A stretch of 39,976 nt of DNA from an uncultured Lachnospiraceae bacterium (GCA_949155905.1 CASCWU010000024.1:1-39976), one strand, 5' to 3'. Shown: positions 14,893 to 23,513, numbered from the stretch's first letter. Notes: generated by a model from the sequence alone, not told the origin. Numbers and translations: made by a program.

Positions 14893-17682
14893 CTAAGGTT
14901 CCTCAGAATCCTCTCCTCCGTTCTCTTCTTCGTCTCCTGTCGTTTCCTCTCCGCTTCTTTGCGCATCGGTTCCTTCGTCTTCTCCTTCCCCGTTTCCGGT
15001 TTCGTCTTCCTCGTTATCCTCTTCCTCCGGATCGTCAATCATGATCGGATCATCGTCCACTGGATCAGGGATTTGGATCGGCTTATCGTCTTTTTCCGGT
15101 AAATCCTCATCTGGATCGGGATCTGGCTTGTGGGAGGTACATACGCTGTTTTCCAAGTTCTTTGGCAGGATATAAGGCGTGTCCTTCGTGGTATAATAGG
15201 ACGTAACTGGATCACCGCTTTTGTTGTTCTGAGTGATGGACTCGTCCTTAATCAAATAGACGATTTCCTGCACATCCTTTTCCGGACAATCATCGCCTGC
15301 CAGCTTTTTCGATTTCTTACAGACACGAAGCTTGACATGGCAACTGCATTTTTCAGTCGGCACAGACCCGACGGCAAAATATTCACTGGCTGCTGCGGAA
15401 CCGCCGAGTGCGTTAGAGCAAAGCCCGTCCACTGCCAGCTTGCCGCATTTGGTACAGATGGTTGCCCGTGTGACGGAATCCGGAATCGTAAAGGCAACCG
15501 GATCGAGTCCTTCGTGAATCTGATCCATAATGGACTTCCAGATAGGCAGATGATAGGTGGAAAAGTCGGTCTGGCTGCGGTTGTTGTCATAACCAGACCA
15601 TACCGTAACGGTGTAATATGGGGTATAGCCGGAAATCCAGATATCGTTGTAATCGGTACTGCTGCCGGTTTTGGCAGCTTGTCCCATGCTCCGATCCTCT
15701 AATTTGGCTCCGGTAGCCGTAGCACCGGCGGCCTTTAAAGTGTCCCCCATCGCATCCGTTAAAAGAGCGGCGGTGGATTCCTTCATGACCTGTCTTGTAA
15801 CTGTCTCGTTTTCTAAGATCACATTGCCGTCGTGATCCAGCACCTTGCTGTAAAAGCTAGGGCTTGTGTAAATACCCTGGTTCGCAATCGCGGCAAAGGC
15901 GGCGGTTGTCTCCAGGTTTGAGACTCCGTTGGTCAGGCCGCCGAGTGCGACGGACAGGTTGATATCGTCGTCTACCAGGGAGGTAAAGCCCAGTTTGTTC
16001 AGGTAATCAAAGGAGGCGGAAAGCCCTACCTTTTCTAAAAATTTCAATGTGACAATATTCATGGAGCGGTAAATTCCGCGCCGGATGCTGGAAAGTCCTT
16101 CGTAACCAGGCCCCCACCAGTTATGCACCTCTGTGTTGGAATTCGGATAGCGGTAGAAGCCGTCGTCCTCGACGCTGGCCAGGGTAAAGCCGGCGGTATC
16201 TAAGGCCGGAAGATAGGTGGAAAGCACTTTAAACAGCGATCCAGGCTGCCGGACGGCATCGGTAGCACGGTTTAGCACCATATTTCCGGTTTTATCGCCG
16301 CGCCCGCCGACAATCGCCTTGACCGCGCCGGTGGATTGATCCATCACGCAGACGGAAAGCTGTGGCTGGATCGTAAAGCTGTATTTTTCGCCGATCAGCG
16401 TGTCGCCCTCTTCGATCACCAGTTCTTTAAAGCGCTCGATATAAGGAAGCGCTTCCTCCTGTTCGTCAAACAGGTTGTGTTCCCAGTCAAATGTTTTTTT
16501 CAGATGCCCCTCGGAATAATTGACCATCGTGCCGTCCTCCTTTTCGATAGAAAGGGCGTAGGTCAGCTCCCATTTGTTGTCTACCTTCTGATAAAAATCT
16601 TCATTGGCAATCGCTTTATCGCAGATTTTCTGAATCCTGGAATCCTGGTTGGTGTAAATACTCAGGCCACCGCTGTTGACCAGGTTGTAGGCCTGTGTCA
16701 TGGTATAGCCCTTTTTACTGCACAAATCCTCTACGACCTGCTTGACGGCCTCGTCCATGTAGTAGGAATTGAAATGGCGGCTGGAAATTACCTCGGTGTT
16801 GACCGCCTGAATACGGGTATAGACATCGTCTGCCAGAGCCTCTTCATATTCCTCCTGGGAAATGTAGCCCTGTTCCAGCATGTTTTCCAGAATAGCGGCA
16901 CGCCGCCCTGCATTGTCCTCAGGATAGGTAATCGGGTTATTGTAGGTCGGATTTTTGGTAGTAGCGGCAATCACTGTGGCCTCGGAAAGTGTAATCTGGC
17001 TGATGTCCTTATTGAAATAGCGGAGAGCGGCAGTCTGAACACCCAGTGTATTCTGTCCTAAATTGATGGTATTCAGGTAGTACTCCAGAATCTGATCCTT
17101 GCTGTAAATATTTTCCAACTGAATCGCCAGATATTGCTCTTGAAGCTTTCGTTCTACCTTGCTGATAAAATTGGATTCGTTTCCGCCCTCAAATACCTGG
17201 TTCTTTAAAAGCTGCTGTGTCAGGGTACTGGCGCCCTGCAGGGAATCGTTTCCGGCCAGGAGGCTGCCGATGCCGCTAAAGCCTGCCCGGAAAATACCGC
17301 GGACATCGATGCCGCTGTGTTCATAAAACCGTTCGTCCTCGATGGCAATAAACGCCTTCTGCACACAGTCCGGGATATCGGAAAGCTTTTTATAAATCCG
17401 GTTCGCACCGGCGCCTACCAGTTTTCCCAGTTCATTGCCGTCAGCGTCGTATACCGTGGTGGAAAAGCCGGATGGCGCGACGTTGATCGTGTCGATGTTC
17501 GGCGCCTTGTCAATGATGGCGCAAAGTGCGCCGTAGGCGGCAAAGCCGCCGACAATCGCCAGCCCAACCAGACAAATCAGTACGCAGCGCAGCAGAGAAA
17601 TCCCGCTTTTTACGGCCAGCTTTTTAGAAGAAGAACGGATACGGTTCCGTTTTTGGGTAGTTCCATATTTGCTGTAGTCCAT
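14893..17682 (-). CDS. Class A penicillin-binding protein (PBP1A-type)
   Basis: The 929-residue bifunctional enzyme polymerises glycan strands and cross-links peptides on the outer face of the membrane. A basic cytoplasmic N-terminus precedes one membrane helix (about 27-55). The GT51 glycosyltransferase domain has EDERFYEH (catalytic Glu115) and GASTLTQQLLKN (150-161). The transpeptidase has SxxK at Ser482-Lys485 (PGSLFK), SMN (540-542) and KTG (671-673). A Cys-containing segment and a long acidic, Pro-rich tail (last ~75 residues, very Glu/Asp-rich) follow. Start ATG 17682 is preceded by AAAGGAA; the frame is open further upstream but without a binding site. It is transcribed convergently to the anti-sigma gene. 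Confidence 0.94.
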   Translation of the reverse strand: MDYSKYGTTQKRNRIRSSSKKLAVKSGISLLRCVLICLVGLAIVGGFAAYGALCAIIDKAPNIDTINVAPSGFSTTVYDADGNELGKLVGAGANRIYKKLSDIPDCVQKAFIAIEDERFYEHSGIDVRGIFRAGFSGIGSLLAGNDSLQGASTLTQQLLKNQVFEGGNESNFISKVERKLQEQYLAIQLENIYSKDQILEYYLNTINLGQNTLGVQTAALRYFNKDISQITLSEATVIAATTKNPTYNNPITYPEDNAGRRAAILENMLEQGYISQEEYEEALADDVYTRIQAVNTEVISSRHFNSYYMDEAVKQVVEDLCSKKGYTMTQAYNLVNSGGLSIYTNQDSRIQKICDKAIANEDFYQKVDNKWELTYALSIEKEDGTMVNYSEGHLKKTFDWEHNLFDEQEEALPYIERFKELVIEEGDTLIGEKYSFTIQPQLSVCVMDQSTGAVKAIVGGRGDKTGNMVLNRATDAVRQPGSLFKVLSTYLPALDTAGFTLASVEDDGFYRYPNSNTEVHNWWGPGYEGLSSIRRGIYRSMNIVTLKFLEKVGLSASFDYLNKLGFTSLVDDDINLSVALGGLTNGVSNLETTAAFAAIANQGIYTSPSFYSKVLDHDGNVILENETVTRQVMKESTAALLTDAMGDTLKAAGATATGAKLEDRSMGQAAKTGSSTDYNDIWISGYTPYYTVTVWSGYDNNRSQTDFSTYHLPIWKSIMDQIHEGLDPVAFTIPDSVTRATICTKCGKLAVDGLCSNALGGSAAASEYFAVGSVPTEKCSCHVKLRVCKKSKKLAGDDCPEKDVQEIVYLIKDESITQNNKSGDPVTSYYTTKDTPYILPKNLENSVCTSHKPDPDPDEDLPEKDDKPIQIPDPVDDDPIMIDDPEEEDNEEDETGNGEGEDEGTDAQRSGEETTGDEEENGGEDSEEP

Positions 17683-17739
17683 ACATAGTTCCTTTCTGTC
17701 ATAGATACACAAATGAATGCAATGCTCTTTTGTTCCAAC

Positions 17740-17748
17740 ATTATACCA
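17740..17748 (-). promoter_or_regulatory. Extended -10 promoter of the PBP gene
   Basis: On the - strand, TGG precedes TATAAT (17745-17740), an extended -10 element. No good -35 is present at 17 bases. The leader would be about 50 bases. Confidence 0.55.
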
Positions 17749-17927
17749 CATTCCAGGAGAAGGGGAAAGAACTATTTTTGTCGAATCTTGCGATAAAAAC
17801 AACTAGATATAATTAGAAAAAATAGTATATAATAGGATTAAATTAACAAAAGAAAACAAAAATATACAAAAAGAAGAAAAAACAAGAAAATAGGAAAAGA
17901 ATGTAAAAAAGGAAAGAGGGTTTTCGT

Positions 17928-18233
17928 ATGGAAAAAGTAATGGAAATGAGCCGTGTAACGCTGCCGGATGGAGAGGAATTTGATCTGGAATATTTTCTCG
18001 TGACGGAGGAGGAGTCAAAGGAGCGAGCCAGGGCATATGGCATCGGAGTACAGAAGCTTTTGAAAAAGCCATCGGAAGACGGGATGGACTGGCCGGAACG
18101 GGAAGTGGTAGAAAAGGTGACAGAATCCGAGGAAAAAGCGGCGGACTGGATTGCAAGGCTAGCAAAGAATCAGGTGACGCCGGTCAGTCTGGTAGAAATA
18201 TTAGACGAATTTGTGACAAAAGAGGGAGTATAA
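17928..18233 (+). CDS. DUF6514-like small cytoplasmic protein
   Basis: The acidic protein has 101 residues, with no signal or membrane segment. The pattern (an early beta-hairpin ending in EYFLVTEEE, a central YGIGV, then a helical end with TESEEKAADWIARLAKNQVTPVSLVEILDEFV) resembles the Clostridia family DUF6514, whose function is not known. ATG 17928 follows a GAGGG. The gene is divergent from the PBP gene across an AT-rich region with two TATAAT-like boxes (17808, 17828), of which neither has a good -35. Family assignment is from memory of the pattern and is moderately sure. Confidence 0.7.
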   Translation: MEKVMEMSRVTLPDGEEFDLEYFLVTEEESKERARAYGIGVQKLLKKPSEDGMDWPEREVVEKVTESEEKAADWIARLAKNQVTPVSLVEILDEFVTKEGV

Positions 18234-18286
18234 AGGAAAAGCTTCAGGCAGAGTATATAGTATTCTGCCAGGCAGTACAGTACATA

Positions 18287-18310
18287 AAAGGAACCAAAGT
18301 TCGTTCCTTT
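18287..18310 (+). terminator. Hairpin between the DUF6514-like gene and yigZ
   Basis: AAAGGAAC (18287-18294) pairs perfectly with GTTCCTTT (18303-18310), loop 8 bases. The T run is short. Another hairpin (GGCAGA/TCTGCC) lies just upstream near 18246-18270. Confidence 0.5.
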
Positions 18311-18335
18311 GTAAAGAAACAAGCCGAGGAAATGC

Positions 18336-18364
18336 TTGAGAAAACGGGTAGGGTATGGCATAAT
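18336..18364 (+). promoter_or_regulatory. Promoter of yigZ
   Basis: TTGAGA (18336-18341), 17 bases, CATAAT (18359-18364). A 7-bp hairpin (GGCACTC/GAGTGCC) follows in the leader. Confidence 0.65.
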
Positions 18365-18426
18365 AGAAAAAAGCGGCACTCCAGCCAGAGTGCCAGATAG
18401 TTCGCAGGAAGAGGGAGGAAACAGAG

Positions 18427-19152
18427 ATGCAGGAGCAATACCGTACCGTTTTAGAGGGTGGAGTAGGAGAACTGGAGGAAAAGAAATCCCGCTTTATTGC
18501 TACAGTAGAACATGTTGAGAGCGAGGAGGAGGCAGCGCAGGTGATTCAGGCATGCCGGAAAAAATATTGGGATGCTTCCCATCATTGTTCTGCTTATATT
18601 ATAGGAAGCAAGCAGGAAATCCAGCATTGCAGCGATGACGGAGAGCCGGGCGGGACAGCAGGACGTCCGATGTTAGATGTGCTGCTGGGAGGAGGTTTTT
18701 GTAATGTGGTGGTCGTTGTCACCCGGTATTTCGGCGGGACGCTGTTAGGAACAGGCGGCCTGGTAAGAGCCTATTCCGGCGCAGCAAAGGCAGGGCTGGC
18801 GGCCAGCACCGTGATAGAAAAGAAATTAGGAAGGAAGCTTCTAGTAGAGACGGACTATAACAGCATCGGAAAGGTCCAGTATATTCTGGCGGTAGAAAAG
18901 GTAAGCGTCTTAGAAACGCTTTATACAGATCGGGTGCAAACGATTCTCATAATCGAACCGGCAAGACTTCCCTCCTTACAAAAGAAGCTGACAGAGGCAA
19001 CCGCGGGTGGGGCAGTCTATGAGGAACAAGAGCTTTATTATTTTGCACAGCTTCCGGGAGACGCTCATGCAGCAGGCAAGGAGATAAGGCTGTTTGAGCA
19101 ACCGGCAGAGCAGGAAAAAGCAGCAAAACAGGCTGCCCAAAATCCGGTATAA
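18427..19152 (+). CDS. yigZ: YigZ/IMPACT family protein
   Basis: The protein has 241 residues. The N-terminal UPF0029/IMPACT domain (about 1-125) carries KKSRFIATVEHV, the SDDGEPGGTAGRPML motif and VTRYFGGTLLGTGGLVRAY. A C-terminal DUF1949-like ferredoxin-fold domain follows (about 135-200). IMPACT homologues in eukaryotes regulate translation through GCN1; the bacterial role is not settled. The tail after residue 215 is Ala/Gln/Glu-rich and probably disordered. Ribosome binding site AGGGAGG precedes ATG 18427. Its own promoter and leader precede it; no obvious terminator follows before the carbohydrate cluster promoter. Confidence 0.9.
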   Translation: MQEQYRTVLEGGVGELEEKKSRFIATVEHVESEEEAAQVIQACRKKYWDASHHCSAYIIGSKQEIQHCSDDGEPGGTAGRPMLDVLLGGGFCNVVVVVTRYFGGTLLGTGGLVRAYSGAAKAGLAASTVIEKKLGRKLLVETDYNSIGKVQYILAVEKVSVLETLYTDRVQTILIIEPARLPSLQKKLTEATAGGAVYEEQELYYFAQLPGDAHAAGKEIRLFEQPAEQEKAAKQAAQNPV

Positions 19153-19251
19153 CGTAGGAGGGAAGGGAAGAGCCAGAAGCAAAGAATGAAGTTCGGCAAT
19201 ATTACCAAAAAAAGCGGCAAAAATTTGTGAGATAAGCCATGCAAAATAAAA

Positions 19252-19280
19252 TTGATACTCGGAAACGATAGTGGTATAAT
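19252..19280 (+). promoter_or_regulatory. Promoter of the carbohydrate cluster
   Basis: TTGATA (19252-19257), 17 bases, TATAAT (19275-19280), with TGG before the -10. The predicted start is near 19287. The spacer also contains an operator-like GAAACGATA. Confidence 0.85.
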
Positions 19281-19297
19281 GAGAGAGGTAGAGAAAA

Positions 19298-19333
19298 AGT
19301 AAACGATTACATAATAAAATGAAAACGATTACT
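19298..19333 (+). promoter_or_regulatory. Two LacI/CcpA-type operators
   Basis: GTAAACGATTAC (19299-19310) and GAAAACGATTAC (19321-19332) are two near-identical boxes 22 bp apart, so on the same DNA face. With flanks, each fits the CcpA cre consensus TGWAANCGNTNWCA at 13 of 14 positions. The centred CG with inverted GTAA/TTAC arms is the general LacI-family pattern. Lying just downstream of the predicted start, they would block elongation or promoter escape when occupied. Whether CcpA or a dedicated regulator binds is not decidable here. Confidence 0.75.
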
Positions 19334-19374
19334 TTTTGCGTATACGACTATATTTTGTAGAAAGGCGGAGAGTC

Positions 19375-20472
19375 ATGGCAAACTTAAAGATTGGCTTTAT
19401 CGGATGCGGCGGCATCGCAAATCAGAAGCATTTTCCAGGTATGTCCCAGGAGGAGGGCGTGGATCTGGTAGCATTCTGTGACTTGATTGTAGAAAGAGCA
19501 GAAAAGGCAGCAAAGGAGTATGGTACACCGGATGCCAAGGTTTATACCGATTACCATGAGCTGTTAGCAGATAAGAGCATTGATGCAGTACACGTATTGA
19601 CTCCGAACGTATCTCACTGTGAGATTACCGTAGCAGCCTTAGAGGCAGGAAAGAACGTTCTGTGTGAGAAGCCGATGGCAGCTACCACAGAGGATGCCCA
19701 AAAGATGTTAGATGCCAGAGATCGTTCCGGCAAGCTGCTGACTATCGGGTATCAGTATCGTCATTTCCATGAAAATGCAATTGCAAAGAAGGTAGTAGAT
19801 GAGGGCTGGTTAGGCGATATCTATTATGCAGAGGCAAGCTTAATCCGTCGTCGTGGTGTTCCGACCTGGGGCGTATTCCCGAACAAGGCCTTACAGGGCG
19901 GCGGTCCTTTGATTGATATTGGAACTCATGCTTTGGATTTAACTCTTTGGATGATGAATAATTATGATGTAGACTATGTAACAGGTTCTGTTTTCACGAA
20001 GCTCGGCACCACCTTAAAGCCAGAGGAGCAGGGACAGACCAACTACAGAGGCGAGCCTGATCCATGGGATCCAGCAACCTATCAGGTAGAGGATTCCGCA
20101 TTTGGCTTCATTAAGATGAAGAACGGCGCTACAATCAACCTGAAGGCTTCCTGGGCTCTGAATATGGAGACCAAGCCAGGTATGGTATTGCTGTGCGGTA
20201 CAAAGGGTGGTTTGGATACCTATGACGGCGTTCGTCTGAATCATGTTATCGCTGGCCAGCAGGCAGTTACGATGGTAGGCGAAAAGGTAGCTCCGTTCCT
20301 GCCAGGCTTCTCTATGGGTAAGCCGCCGAGATCCAGAGAAGCTGAGATCTGGGTAAAGGCATTAAAGGGCGAAGGCGAGCTGTTTGTAACGGCAGATCAG
20401 GCCTTTACGATTACCAAGATTTTGGACAACATCTATAAAGCAAACGAGACCGGAAAGCCAGTTTATTTCTAA
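19375..20472 (+). CDS. Gfo/Idh/MocA family NAD(P)-dependent oxidoreductase
   Basis: The protein has 365 residues. The N-terminal Rossmann fold starts at once with IGFIGCGGIA (7-15), and the conserved EKP motif follows at 98-100. The C-terminal alpha/beta domain includes GGGPLIDIGTHALDLTLW, with the probable catalytic Asp181 and His185. Family members oxidise or reduce sugars, inositols or sugar derivatives; the substrate is unknown, but the neighbours (TIM-barrel isomerase, GH39) suggest plant-sugar breakdown. ATG 19375 follows AAAGGCGGAG; an earlier in-frame start at 19336 overlaps the operator region and has no binding site. Codon use is very biased, suggesting strong expression. A strong terminator follows, before the next gene. 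Confidence 0.92.
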   Translation: MANLKIGFIGCGGIANQKHFPGMSQEEGVDLVAFCDLIVERAEKAAKEYGTPDAKVYTDYHELLADKSIDAVHVLTPNVSHCEITVAALEAGKNVLCEKPMAATTEDAQKMLDARDRSGKLLTIGYQYRHFHENAIAKKVVDEGWLGDIYYAEASLIRRRGVPTWGVFPNKALQGGGPLIDIGTHALDLTLWMMNNYDVDYVTGSVFTKLGTTLKPEEQGQTNYRGEPDPWDPATYQVEDSAFGFIKMKNGATINLKASWALNMETKPGMVLLCGTKGGLDTYDGVRLNHVIAGQQAVTMVGEKVAPFLPGFSMGKPPRSREAEIWVKALKGEGELFVTADQAFTITKILDNIYKANETGKPVYF

Positions 20473-20553
20473 AACTCGAGCCAGTCGTTAGCCTGGTAAG
20501 AGAAGCTTTCTTCCCTGGCGGTAAGAGCGGATGGGAGGAAAGCAGAAAAGGTT

Positions 20554-20588
20554 AAAAAACGGCGGGGGATAGCGCCCCGCCGTTTTTT
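20554..20588 (+). terminator. Strong terminator inside the carbohydrate cluster
   Basis: AAAACGGCGGGG pairs with CCCCGCCGTTTT in a 12-bp stem flanked by A and T runs. It would end most transcripts after the oxidoreductase gene, making its mRNA more abundant than that of the isomerase. Confidence 0.88.
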
Positions 20589-20617
20589 GCACAGAGCGCA
20601 CCAGCGGTCTGTAGAAT
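20587..20617 (+). promoter_or_regulatory. Possible promoter of the isomerase gene
   Basis: TTGCAC (20587-20592) and TAGAAT (20612-20617) are separated by 19 bases, directly after the terminator. The spacing is not ideal, so this is tentative; readthrough from the upstream promoter is the alternative. Confidence 0.35.
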
Positions 20618-20653
20618 AATTAAAAAATGATAGGACAGAAAGGGGTATCACAC

Positions 20654-21517
20654 ATGGAGAAGTTGAACGTACAAATGTATTCCTTAGGCTGGGGCAATAC
20701 CGATCCGATGCCGGAATCTTTTAAGAAATTGGCGGCAATGGGCTATACCGGAGTAGAGTTTGCCGGCTCCAATTACGGCGGAATGAGCATAGAGGAGATG
20801 AAGCAGGCTCTAGATGAAGCAGGCTTAGAGGCAGTTTCTTCCCATGTCAGCATGGACAAGATGGAAGAGGACATTCCTTATGTAGCAGCGATTGGCGGCA
20901 AGATGATTGTTTGCCCGATGCATGCCTTCGCCAACAAGGAAGAGGCTATTGAGTTGGCAGAGCTGCTTAACAAGTATGGCAAGATCGCCAAGGAGCATGG
21001 CCTGCGGATTGGCTACCATAACCATACACAGGAATTTTATGAGGAAGACGGCAAGCCGTTGCTTGATTATGTGATCGAGAATACCGATCCAGATCTGGTT
21101 AGCTTTGAGTTAGACTGCGGCTGGTGTTCCTGTGCCGGTGTGAATCCGGTAGAGTACATCAAAAAGCATGCAGGCCGTTTTATGGGTATCCATGTAAAGG
21201 AAAACAACAAGGCCATCGGACCGGATAAGCCGCAGTCCATGCACGCATCGCAGGGTGAGCGTCCTAAGTTTGAGTTGGATGAGAATGGCAAGCCGATCTT
21301 ACCGCCGGAATTCTTAAAGAAAATGGAAGAGCGGAATAAGTTAAATTGTCCGACCGGACAGGGTATCGTAGATTGGAAGGCAGTGAAGGCTGCTGCAGAT
21401 GCTCAGTGGGACGGCGAGGTACAGTATATCGTAGAGCGTGAGGCCAGCTATAACGTACCGGATGATCGTCTGGCTTGTCTGGCAGAGGATGCTGCCTGGT
21501 TATTGAAGAACCTGTAA
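20654..21517 (+). CDS. Sugar phosphate isomerase/epimerase (xylose isomerase-like TIM barrel)
   Basis: The protein has 287 residues and the AP-endonuclease-2/xylose-isomerase-like barrel: GYTGVEFAGSNYGG near the start, GLRIGYHNHTQEF (about 120), FELDCGWC (about 152), GIHVKEN and VEREAS near the end. These carry the Glu, Asp and His ligands of the divalent metal site. Such proteins interconvert or process sugars such as inosose, tagatose or 3-keto-sugars; the actual substrate is unknown. Pairing with a Gfo/Idh oxidoreductase is common in pathways that work through 3-keto-sugars. ATG 20654 follows AAAGGGG. Codon use is strongly biased, like the oxidoreductase. Confidence 0.9.
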   Translation: MEKLNVQMYSLGWGNTDPMPESFKKLAAMGYTGVEFAGSNYGGMSIEEMKQALDEAGLEAVSSHVSMDKMEEDIPYVAAIGGKMIVCPMHAFANKEEAIELAELLNKYGKIAKEHGLRIGYHNHTQEFYEEDGKPLLDYVIENTDPDLVSFELDCGWCSCAGVNPVEYIKKHAGRFMGIHVKENNKAIGPDKPQSMHASQGERPKFELDENGKPILPPEFLKKMEERNKLNCPTGQGIVDWKAVKAAADAQWDGEVQYIVEREASYNVPDDRLACLAEDAAWLLKNL

Positions 21518-21675
21518 AAGAAAAGACACAGAAAGCAGAGGCTTGATTTTTTCTAAAATCAGCAAATGGATAGGAGGGCGATGCTACATGATTCATAGAG
21601 AGTATGTGGTATCGCCTTTTGTTTACGGAAAAAAGATAGAACTTATCAGGCGGCTGTTTAGAAAGGAGAAGGAAT

Positions 21676-23193
21676 ATGGCAATCGAATATCGGATTGATT
21701 TGACGAAGGAGGGCAGAAGCTATCCGCATTATTGGGAAATGTGCGTCGGAAGCTGTCATGCTGCTACTGTGCTGCGGGAGGATGTCAGAGAGCATATCCG
21801 CAATGCTCACAGGGACTGCGGGTTTCAGTATCTACGCTTTCATGGGCTGTTGGACGACGATATGAGCGTAGTGATTTAGTCCTTTCCGCTTGCACCACGG
21901 GAGATCTCGTTTTACAACATTGACTGTGTGTTCGACTTTTTGCTAGAGATCGGAATGAAGCCGTTTGTAGAGATTGGATTTATGCCGGAGGCCTTGGCGA
22001 GCGGGACAGCGACGCTGTTTCACTACAAAGCGAACCGGACGCTGCCGAAGGATTTTGAGGAATGGGCTGATTTTATCCGGCAGTTTATCCGGCATCTTTT
22101 GGAACGTTATGGGAAGGAAGAGGTATCCCAGTGGTTTTTTGAGGTCTGGAACGAGCCGAATTTAAGCTTTTTCTTTGAGGGAAAGCAGGAGGATTACTAC
22201 AGGCTTTATCAGGTGACGGCAGAAGCGATTAAAGAGGTAGATCAGGATTTGCTGGTAGGCGGTCCGGCTACTTCAAATAATTCCTGGATTACGTCATTTT
22301 TGGAATTCTGCGAGAAAAATCAGGTTCCGGTGGATTTTGTGACGACGCATCATTATCCAAGTGATGATATGCTGACAAGCTTTGGCCAGAACGACGGATC
22401 GGAATTTGAATTCCATATGCCGACGGCAGAGGAGATCGCTAAGATGAGCGAGGAGGAGAAAAAGAAGCTGTTTGCCTCCTTTGGCGGAGGACGGGAAAAT
22501 AAAAACGACCGGGATGTTCTTTACCAGATGACGAAAAAGGCAAAGGAGCAGGCTGGAAGGTATCCTCTTTATTATACCGAATGGAACGGTTCCACCGAGT
22601 TTGATACGTGTTACCAGTCGGCCTTTATCGCTCATACGCTGGCGCATAACGAGAATTTCGTAGAGGGCTACAGCTTTTGGACGGTGTCGGATATTTTTGA
22701 GGAAATGGGCATGATTGGGCGGCCGTTTAAAAATGCGTTTGGTATGCAGACAAATCATGGGATTCCAAAGCCGTCCTACCGGATGTTTGAGCTGCTGCAC
22801 AGAGCTGGTGACAGGCGGTTAGACGTAGAGGGCAAGCCGCACAGGACCGCTGAGGTACTCGCACTCAAGGGAGAAAATAAGGTAAGCGTGATCGTTTACA
22901 ACCATGACATTGTACGGCGTAATATTTCTGCCGAGGAGATTAAGCTTACACTTACGGGAGCGATTCGTGCAATTCGCCGGACGGTGATCGATGAAAAGCA
23001 TTGTAATCCGAAAGCAGCCTGGGAAGCAATGGGAAGCCCGGATTATCTAAATCGGGAGCAGGAGGAGACGATTCGGAGGGCATCAGAGCTGCAGTATGAG
23101 GATCTGGCTGTGCCGGAAGGGACGCAAGAGAGCTGGAGCTTAACTTTTACGGCAGAGCCGGAGAGCGTGACGGTATTTGAAATAGAAGTATAG
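21676..23193 (+). pseudogene. GH39 family beta-xylosidase-like gene with an in-frame amber stop
   Basis: One continuous frame encodes about 505 residues but has TAG at 21877-21879 (codon 68). Both sides are clearly the same protein. Before the stop it reads CVGSCHA and FQYLRFHGLLDDDM. After it come KPFVEIGFMPEALASGT, the acid/base Glu160 in VWNEPNL and the nucleophile Glu302 in YTEWNGS, both diagnostic of GH39. A segment near 240-285 looks like an insertion relative to classic xylosidases. There is no signal peptide, so it would act in the cytoplasm on short xylo-oligosaccharides. AAAGGAGAAGGA precedes ATG 21676. Restart at GTG 21928 lacks a binding site and would lose the N-terminal strand. 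It could be a point-mutated pseudogene, readthrough or sequence error. Confidence 0.85.
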
Positions 23194-23211
23194 AGAAACG
23201 GCTTATTTGGG

Positions 23212-23240
23212 TTGACAGCAGGAAAAAATAGAATTATGAT
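23212..23240 (+). promoter_or_regulatory. Strong promoter of the mgtE leader
   Basis: TTGACA (23212-23217), exactly 17 bases, TATGAT (23235-23240). The predicted start near 23247 gives a leader of about 265 bases before mgtE, unusually long for this window. Confidence 0.8.
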
Positions 23241-23273
23241 AAAGGCATAAATTTCTGAATCGAGGTGAACAGG

Positions 23274-23387
23274 ATGGACGGAGACGGTAGTCAAAAGGGA
23301 AAGCCTCCGCATACGGCTTTTTTCATGCAGGCAGGACAATCAGAGAAAAGAATCCGGCCATCGGCTCGCCGAACCCTTTTCTTTTGA
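23274..23387 (+). CDS. Possible leader peptide of mgtE (37 residues)
   Basis: ATG 23274 follows GAGGTGA (23262-23268) at proper spacing and opens a 37-codon frame ending at TGA 23387. The peptide begins acidic (MDGDGS), has a Pro pair (KPPHT) and a basic tail (RPSARRTLFF). A hairpin with a T run (23300-23323) lies inside it. It does not resemble a protein I know. Leader peptides with acidic or Pro codons control Mg transporters in enterobacteria; a similar role here is speculation. Confidence 0.35.
   Translation: MDGDGSQKGKPPHTAFFMQAGQSEKRIRPSARRTLFF
23300..23323 (+). terminator. Attenuator-like hairpin in the mgtE leader
   Basis: AAAGCC (23300-23305) pairs with GGCTTT (23315-23320), continuing as a six-T run. 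An earlier CGGAG (23279-23283) can pair with CTCCG (23305-23309), which would compete with this stem. The pairing lengths are short. Confidence 0.45.
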
Positions 23388-23513
23388 TTCCCCCTGTATA
23401 AATAAAAAGCGGTAGTCTAAGGTATTTTCTGTCTTTTTGTTTTGTAATTGTAAAAATAAGGAAAATCGGTGTCCGTTTCAGACAGTGACAACCGGTAGAA
23501 AGGATGGAAGAGA

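Noticed and set aside
16336..17061. 241-codon open frame on the + strand
   Set aside because: It lies wholly antisense to the PBP glycosyltransferase and linker region, has no ribosome binding site and encodes low-complexity hydrophobic sequence; it is a frame shadow.
21877..21879. Amino acid recoding (pyrrolysine-like) at the GH39 TAG
   Set aside because: GH39 enzymes have no such residue at this site, the family shows ordinary residues here, and no recoding genes are in view; mutation, error or simple suppression is more likely.
23241..23400. M-box (ykoK) magnesium riboswitch before mgtE
   Set aside because: The conserved core elements of the M-box (such as the GGTGAGGCTCCT and GCTGCC blocks) are not visible in the leader; only unrelated short stems are.
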